This document shows, piece after piece, positions 12,001 through 21,000 of a stretch of 64,000 nucleotides of DNA. Positions within the stretch are counted from its first letter, which is position 1, and every line of letters begins with the position of its first letter. Location of the stretch: positions 3,520,501 through 3,584,500 of the forward strand of contig WPIO01000006.1 of assembly GCA_009760855.2 (NCBI GenBank). Reading direction: 5' to 3'. The position numbers were made by a program, and so were the translations under genes. The DNA comes from Cristatella mucedo. Taxonomy: Eukaryota > Bryozoa > Phylactolaemata > Cristatellidae. The notes beneath the pieces are model-generated. The model had not been told where the DNA came from, did no database searches, and saw nothing but the letters and a program-made list of their open reading frames with translations.

Positions 12001-15000
12001 TTTTATAGCTGAAAGTAGGCAAATTTGGGCGTGGAGCTGATGTGGTTGTCCAATGAAAGGTCACTTTGGAGCATGACATTTAGATTTCGTGCGGATTCAA
12101 CTGGAGATATGCTTGCAGAGCCGATTTTGAGCGTCAGCCTTTCCGAATTCTGAATCACACTTGGTTTGCCCATAACTCGTAAGTTGGTTTTATCATCATT
12201 CAGTTTAAGAAAGTTGGCTGCCATCCATGTGCGGATATCATAAATACATGCATAAATAACATAACATAACATCATTCATTTGTTTAGCGCCCAAAGAGAA
12301 CTTAATCTCTATCCAGGCGCTTCATATATACCTCGGGGCTCGAGCCCACGACCTCAGCCAGACCTTGGTCGGGGCGAGCACCTTAACCGCTGGACCAAAC
12401 CATGCAGCAAGGGAGTTCAGAGAATTTGACATGCTGAGGGCTGGGAGGGATCAAAGCAAAGGTACAACTGAATGTCATCTGCGTAGACGTGAAAGCTTAG
12501 GTTGTGCTTGGCAATCACATCGGCAAGAGGGAGAGTATAGACCGTGAAAAGAACCGGACCAAACACAGATCCCCCGAGGTACCCTATATTTCAGAGGTTT
12601 TTCGGATGATCTTTGTCCATTCACATCAATACTCTGGAGTCTCCTACTGAGATAGGACCTGAACCATTGCAATACAGTGCCAGTGATGCCCAGGCGAGAT
12701 GAGAGGCACCCAGGAAGGACTTAGTGATATATAGCATCAAAAGCTGCCGAAAGATCAAGCAAAACAGATGAGCGAACACAGCGCATGACTAAAGCAATAG
12801 CAGAGCAAAGCTAGCGCTTAATCTGTCGAATGCAATTTTCTCTTTGTGAGTGTTGATTGAAGTCTTTCGGCAGGCTTGGTTTCAAGCCCTTATTTGAGTC
12901 ACCGAGTGGCAATCTATTTCATGCCGGGTCACTAAGCCTCATGGTTGAAGCGAATTGCAGCTCACAACATGATCACTGCATATTTAGCTGGTCTCTGTAT
13001 GTAGCTCTGTAAAGCCACGAAGACCGAGTGTGTGTTACATTGGAGATTTCTGTAGCCACCCAAATTTCTATAGCCCACCCCTACGATAGTCAGTAGACTT
13101 CATCTCGTGCAACATAGTGAAAGAGAGAAGCCCAGCTGAATGAGCACAAGACACTCGAGGGAGTGCATTTCAGGCAGTGCATGGTAGGAGCAGTGCAGGG
13201 CTGCTGGAAAGGACATGCCAGAGGCGGTAGCAGGGGAGAAAGTGTTGCATGAGAACCTCGGAATTAAGCTCTACAGTCTAGCAGCCGCAGAGCAAATGCT
13301 TCGGTCGCCAGCTGCTACCTACACAAACAAACAAACAGCCTGATCTATAATCCTGAGAGGATCCGAGGGCACTATGGGTCAGAAATGTTTGCAGCAGTTC
13401 ACCTAGGTATGTAGAAGCCAATATGTAGCAGGCCTTGTGGGTCCAAGCGAGAATTTTGCTAGTGTATCATTTGATCAACATAGAGCAATATCAGTTTCTG
13501 TGACAAAGGAGACACATCACAGAATTTCTTGGATTTATGACCTTACCTTGCAGTCGTGTTGTTCACCAGCTGTAGAGGCTTAAAGAAGGCGTGCATCACT
13601 TTTCTCGATATTGCCCTGTATTATTTAGAAAGAGACTTTGGATGCTACTTTTTTATAGGGAGATTGCTGCTCTGCTTTCTACAAGTATATATGTCAATAT
13701 ATGTTTTTCAGTGCCGTGAGGAAGATTATTGCCAGAAATGGCACCATAGTGGACCGAAAGAAGGATGACGGCTTTGCTGCCCTTCACCTTGCTGCACTGA
13801 ATGGCCATCAGGCTGTGGTAGACGTTCTTATAAAAGAGGTGACTTGCTTGCATGTCTTGGCCAGTGGCTGTCTGTGAATTAATTATAATAATAATAATAA
13901 ATTTGTATAGCGCGATCAGAGAACTTAATCTCTTTCTAGGCACTTTTCTGACGTCAGCATTGCGTCAGTGCACCGTACGTGAGCATGTTGAGCTGTTGCC
14001 ACCACGTCTTGCAAAACAGCAGCTGTTAAGCTCTCTAGACAGTATAATCAGCAAGATTTTAACAGTTGCTGACGAATGCACCGACAAGGGAGTCAGTCTG
14101 CTGTTGTGACACTCATTTGAACTTAAATTCTGTCTGCTGAAGTGTGCTGAGTATCTTCATTTGTAAAGTCAACCATTTATTTAAATTTTATGAAATGCTG
14201 TTAGCTGTCGTATTTGAACCACTTCGAAGTACAGGCGTGGATGCTCTTATTCAGAAATGCTATGTCTTGCATGCATTTCTTAGCAATCGCTTGCACAGCG
14301 AGCCATGTTGACTTTTGTGAAAACAGCCATTCACTCTGGGTGGTGGTCATTGAAGCCACTGTAGCCGACTTACTTGGGCCGAACGTCCTTGAATCTGGCC
14401 GCCCGGACGTCCGCAAGGGCGCCGCATTAACTGGGTGGGGTCTGCTGTGCTCCTTTAGGGAAAGGCTGACATCGAGGTGAGAAATAATCGGAAGCAGACA
14501 CCGCTGCTGCTCGCTGTCTCGCAAGGTCACCAGCTCGTGGTCGAAGCCTTGCTTGAGCACGGTGCTAACATCTCAGCTGAGGACGAGGACGGTGACACGT
14601 GCTTGCACTTGGCATTCATGAGGCCCGGACAGGCACAGGAGGTAGGCCGTCATGCGCCATCGCCGCAGTGAGGTATAGCGCACATGCTTGCTCGCGGTTG
14701 CCGACATTATGCGACATCGTGTGATGTTTGGTAACCCCTCACTGTGCACTGCATTGCACAGCACCCCGTAAGCTTTTCAAAATTGTGTGTGTCAATCGGG
14801 GTGGCGGAGTTATTTTAATGCTCGGGTCGTGAGCGCCAGCATGGTTCCCACCGTACTCGTTAGTTTGTGCCGTGAAAGCTATATAGCCGACAGTGTACAC
14901 TATTCGTTTCTATGCCGTGAGCAGTTTTCATTCTGCTATGCAGTAGCTACCTCGTGCCGCTAAACGCGTGCGTACCTGATATTTTTGGGTCATCCTTTTG

Positions 15001-18000
15001 AGGTTCGAATGGTGAAAGGCATAATGGTTTAATGTAGATAGAGTTTGAACTTGTAATCTGTCGACGGTTTGTCTTTGGATTCTGCAGTTTCTTGGCAGAA
15101 ACACAAATGCTCCCCTCCCCACAAGCGGCAGCTAATGACCACTGTGCTGTTTTGGAGGAGTATTTAGCATCGGCCTTAATTGTTCTCAGCCAGTGCTGTA
15201 TCAGTTAGGCAAGCAAATAGTTTTCTAAATTCAAATGCACCCTCAGTCGTAATATATGTTGAGTATACCCATATTTGTGCATGGGTTTTTAAGGCCCTCC
15301 GCCATCCCTTTTTGCATGACATCCTGTGTGGGTTTTGATGCTTGGCAGTGTCACGCTGCAACAGAAGATAGCTCTTTTGACCCCATTAGCAAGCAAAAAT
15401 GTACTTAGAAGCCGACCTTGTGGATTCTGACGAGAGCATATGTGGAGCATCCTGCAGCATATGTCAGAGCATCTGTCTGGTTGAAAAGTCTCAGTTGCTG
15501 GCAGATTGTGCACGCGGGCACTCTAGGATTCAGAGGCCGTGGCACAAATCACTAGGCTATCAGGATGGCCGTGATATCACACTATGTAAGGCGGTTGCCT
15601 TTCACGACCTCGGTCCCGAGGTCGTGGGTTCGAATCCTGCAGTGTGTGTGATTCTTTATGGCCACTGCAAGCAGTGGTGATAGCCGTAAAGGCTCTTCTC
15701 TCTTTATATAAAAGAGGCTATTAAATCAGCTGGTATTTTTGTGTGGCATCACTTCTTCATTGGCTATTCGGAACAACCTTTGGGAAATCGTACTAATATA
15801 GCCTCAAGATGTTTATGCTCACGTGAGAAAAAGTCGGCAAATCGTTGACTTCATGGAAGTCTTTGTGATTCGTCCTTCATGTGCACGTACCAGCTGACAC
15901 TATGCCTGCTGCTTGCGCATGTTACCACCAAACATTTGGTAATGCTTTATATGCAGCATCTGTAAAATTGACAGAGATTCAGCTCTCCGAGGGTGCTATA
16001 TAAATATATTATTATTATTACCATTATTATTATCAAGTCTTTCAGCCCTTATTAATGGGTAGCACTTATCAGACTCGCCGAGCTGGCTTCCCAGCTGGAG
16101 TTCGTTTTGCTGAGCCCAGTGTTCGGTAGTCCCAGCTCGCTGGTTTGTGGTTGGACGTTGTCACTTCTGTATTAGTACTCACTGCTCACTGCCGTGCATG
16201 CCTTTCTTGATGTTATTTGATGCCTAATCTCAACAGGACAAATTGAAGCCATGCATGATCGCTTGATCGTGCCTCCAGTTTCTGGCCATTAGCATCGTCG
16301 AGTGAATGACCTACATATGAAACTTGTCATGTAGCAACTGCCCAGCTGCTGTGATCTAAGGCTTTTTTTTTGTAAGCAGGACCGCCTGTTTTTGCCACAC
16401 CTTCGCCTGTTGGTGCAGCAGTTAGTTGTCGATAGTCGATGTGCTTGCTGACTTGTAGGCACAAGGGAATGCAGCTGCAGTCGGAAGTGGAGACATCACC
16501 GTACAGGGTCCTGCTGGTCTACTTGCCTATCTTCTGCAGAAAGGTGCTAACGTTTCAGCCAGGAATAAGAAAGGAAAAACGCCTCTTGATTTGGCAAGCG
16601 ATGAAGCCACCTTGGAGTTGCTCAAGAGATACGTAAATGAACGGTAAGCGGAATAGATGTATTATGCAACCCTGCGGTTTGCACACTTTGCAGTGGACGT
16701 TCTGCACGCTTTGCAGTGGACGTTCCGAGTTAAAAAGAAATCATCAAAGGTTAGCTGATTCAACAGCTTCATTTATGTGGTGGCAGAAGCCTCAGGTGGC
16801 AAGAGCCTCAGCGGCTATCGCTGCTGCTTGCAGTGAGCATTAAAGGAAGGATCGCCCACTGCTGAACTCGAACCCACTACCTGGCCCGTGGAGTGCGAGC
16901 ACCAAGAGCGTATGGGCTAAAACCCAAGCTGCCTGGAACTCCCTCCCGACCTGCGTCAGAACATCCCCTGACCTGACCACATTTAAAAGGAACTTAAATA
17001 CACACCTATTTAGGGCAGCATTTAGTGGGTCCCCGTGATTCGTGCTTCATGTGCTTATGCGTGCTGACACTGTGCATGCTGCCACTAACCACATTTGCAT
17101 GCCGATCCTGTGCATGTCACCCCTAACTATATTATTCATTTTGTTTGTTATTCAAGCATGATTTTACTTACCATTCAATTGCATTTCCCTTTGCAGCAAA
17201 TGTAAAGCGCCTAGAAAGAGATCAAGTTCTCTGAGGGCGCTTTATCAAGTGCATTATTATTATTATCCTATGAGCTCCTCGGAGCTCTTCATCTTGGAGC
17301 TATCAGAATCTCGAGCAGAGTGAGCACGTCAATACTATTGACGTGCTCACTTATGTTCAGGATATATCCTGAACATAAGAAGTGTCCTAATGGCAGAACC
17401 GGAGTCAATATACTTCATTTGTATAGCGCCCTAAGAGAACTTGATCTCCATTCAGGCGGTTCGAGTATGCCACGGGGCTCGAGCCCACGACCTCGGCCAG
17501 ACCTTGGTCGGGGCGAGCACCTTAACCGCTGGGCAAAACCAGCGAGGCAGTTTCTTGGTTTTCTAGAGTTAGACCTGTTTCTTGGTAGGCCAACAAGAAC
17601 TTGTCCAAAAAGGTCACAGTTCCACACCCCACCCCGTCGGTTCACATTATCTACCTAGCAGCTCTCGTGTGCTCTTAAGTTTTTTTTAATCAGCTGATGA
17701 ACACATAACGGATATTTAGTACAGCGTAGTCTGTCCAGTAGCCCTGTCCTCCTTTACTTTCGGCGGTATGAACAGGTTTGCCCCGTGTGACTTGCATACT
17801 GTTGTATCTTGTTACCAGCAACTGCTGTAGAGTTGGGTCCTTCTAGTGGCTCGCTTATATATGTGTGTATCTCTGTCTGTAACTCCACAAAGCTGCAAAG
17901 ATAATTGAGAGTTAGACAAGAGAATTTTGTATAGCGCACTCACAGCCTAAGCGTCTTTCGGTACACATTCGGTAGCCAACTGACTTCATCTCGCCCAACT

Positions 18001-21000
18001 AAGAGAAAGTTGGAAGCATAGCAGAGTCAGGAGAACAGTTGAGGTAGTGAGTAGCATGGAAGTAACAGCTCAGGACCGCTGAAAAGGATGAGCCATAGTC
18101 GGCAGCAGAAGAGTAGTTGTCGTTGCGTAAGAATTTTGGAAGTGAGTTCCACAGTCTTGGACCTGCAGACCAAAAGCTTCTGTCGCCAACGGCCTTTAAG
18201 CGGAGGAATGGAACAGCTAATGTACGGTCCATACAGGACCTGAGGGCACGAAGAGACTGAAAATGGAGCAGCAATTTGGCTAGGTACGGAGGAGTCATGC
18301 CATGCCGGGCCTTGTGGGCCAGCGCAAGAACTTTGCTCTGTATTCGTTGATCAACCGGCAGCCATCCTAGGTCTCTTAGCAAAGGAGACACATGATCAAA
18401 CCTCTGGGATTTGCAAACTAGCCTTGCAGCCATATTTATAGCCAGCTGTAATGACCTTGGTCAAATTGACGTACGACTTTCGTGCTTACCGATGCTTTGC
18501 GGTAGGCTTAGTTACCCGATAGCAGTCATGCTTGCTCTTACTGAGCTCGGCTGGTCATCGGTTACCAAGCTACATTGGATTATAGGCAATTGGCAACCCA
18601 GAAGTTGCCACTTTTGGGAAGTTGCCACTCAGCGACCGTGAATGAGCCTGTTCATGCATATCGTTTTCTCAGAAGTCGGGACTATAAATTCGGGCCTGCA
18701 TAGGTAGCGATACCAAAAAAGCGGGTCCATACATTGTGAGACCTGGTCTCGACTTCTGTATCTCACTACCCGCAGGTCTCCTGCCCATGTAATTAGACTC
18801 GTGCAGCTACTGCAAAACTCTGCAGCTGGGCTTGTCTGTCGTGAACGTCACAGTTGCCACAGTTAATCACCTCTCACCGACCTGCACTGGCTCTCTATCA
18901 AGCAAAATGTTGATTTCAAGGATTTTTCATTGACGTTTTAGGTCCTCACCATTCTCTCGGTCTGGCCTATGTATCAGAAATGCTTCCTTATCAGGCTTTG
19001 CATCGTACGGCCCTGTCTTCTGACTCAAGTCGTTTAGCTGCCACACTCATAAATCTGAAGTTCATTTGGTGACTGCACCTTTAGTTTGCATTGTTCCAGA
19101 AGCCTGGAATGTAACTCCCAGCTTATGTCGTGACATCACCTGTCTTGACGGTACTTGAAAAGAAGCTAAAAACCGCCTCTTCCTCACACCATTTGCTGGG
19201 TCTGTGTGAATAGTCTTTCGTGTACTTATGCATGCTGACAGTGTGTAGTTTATCACTGGCCAATTGGCATCCTTTCCAGTATACGTTAAGTTCCCAGAAA
19301 AAATTAAGATTTCTTTGGATGCATTAGACATTTCCTCTTATTTGTATTATTTTTGTATTGTTAAACTTGATCGTTTACCCAAAGGGGTTCTAGCTAAGAG
19401 CTGCTCTTAGCCTGCTAAAATTAGTATGCCCAACCGACAGGTTCAACTTGGTGCTATGCTTAATCTGCACGTCTACAGTAGGCCATGTTCAGGATTCTCA
19501 TCTATTAATGCTTCTCCCTACTAAAATATGCTACCGCTGTTACATGTATAATGCTGTCGATAATCTGTAGCTGGCTGCATGTGCTAGCGTTTGGGCTGCA
19601 CAGGATGCAAGCAAAACTAGGCAAACCTACTCTTTGACACCGAAACGATATCATAAATTGATGTTTTAAATAGGCTGTCTTGTATGAGCATTTTTGCTGT
19701 GCTGCTTTTGGTGCTTGCGTTGTGCTCTCTGTTGGCAGGCGCTGTCAACCTGTATGTCTACTGCGTGCCCGCCTACTTGAGCCAGCGACGGCTCGCCTGT
19801 GCTTGCGCTGTCAATAGTGAACGGTGCTCAGCGGTCGTAGCTTTCCTTTGAGGCATCGCCGAGCTAGCTTTCTTGGTAAGGCACTCCTTACTTCCGGGGA
19901 AGACAGCGTGCGCTGGTAGTGGCCTTGTTGCAGTGACGCAACCGTCGGTTGGCAACGCCCCCAAGCGAACCACCTTCGGTCAGGACTGGCCCAGCTCGAC
20001 TGCTGCTGGCTAATATGGCCTGCCATGGATAGGGTGCAGCCGACCTGTGCGTCGAGCCGGCCGTCCACCGGAAGCTGGAGCATCGAAAGACTCGGCTCCT
20101 GTGGCTCGGTGGGCCAACGACACTCTCGAATAGTCTGAAGACCACAGGGCAGGGCAGGGCAGGGTGCTATTTGCCCCACGGTCTTAGCTCATGGGTAATG
20201 TGCTTTCTCTTCACTACCCGGGTCGTGGGTTTGATTCCTGCAGTGGTCGATCGTTTATTGACCACTGCAATCGGTGGTGATAGCCATGAAGGCTCTTCTG
20301 CCGATATCCAAATGAGGCGGTTAAATCAGCTTAAAATGTATTGCTGCCTAGACTATTGGATGGCGGTCCGCTGCCGTCGCTAATCGGGGCACCGTACAAA
20401 AATAGCAGTAATACACTCCTTCTCAAAAGTCTTGTTTCGCTGGTACAAATGCACGAATGGGTCCAACGAAACCAGAGATCCAAGCACAGCTACAGGATCT
20501 ACTAAATCGTGACCGAAGCAGTCAAAGTGGAATGGCTGTTGCTCGTAGTTTAATGCATTCTGTGTGTTAAAAGGGCAGAAAACCATGCGATTGCTGTGGC
20601 TTTTAGCTATTTAAATATGTCGTTTCTAAGGACTGATCAGGCAGTTAGCATTTTGCTCAATACGAGCTCTCTTTTGTCTGTGCAGTCGCCATAGGCATGC
20701 CGGGATGGTTTCGCTTGCCAACCGAAAGAAGGCCGGCTTCGTCCGACTAGTTTGGCGCCAAGTTCAAGTTGCCTAGGTCATCGCTCAACAGCATCACGAA
20801 AGGACGACTGCAGGCCTTACATGCAATGGGCCTAAGCAACCGAGAAGTGCCACACACTCTTAAAATGAGCTATAGAGTGGTGAGATACCATGTTAAAAAG
20901 CTTTAGAAATCGGTCAGGTCGGCCAAGGAAGACGACCCTGCCGGACTACTTTCACCTGAAGATGCTGGCTCCTCGATGCTGGAGGACAGCACTATGGGAG

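Larger units (their letters stand above)
10504..13711 (+). other. Intron 6
   Basis: Largely occupied by a minus-strand L2-like copy with a nested SINE-1 (11215-12830) and a decayed family-B LINE (12990-13545). Nothing else is recognised in 10504-11210. Confidence 0.8.

Noticed and set aside
15600-15645. Possible tRNA gene (B box, A box)
   Set aside because: The match belongs to SINE-2 heads repeated across the window; no full cloverleaf with matched acceptor ends was seen.
20150-20168. ggcag tandem units
   Set aside because: Only three to four short units; too small to interpret.
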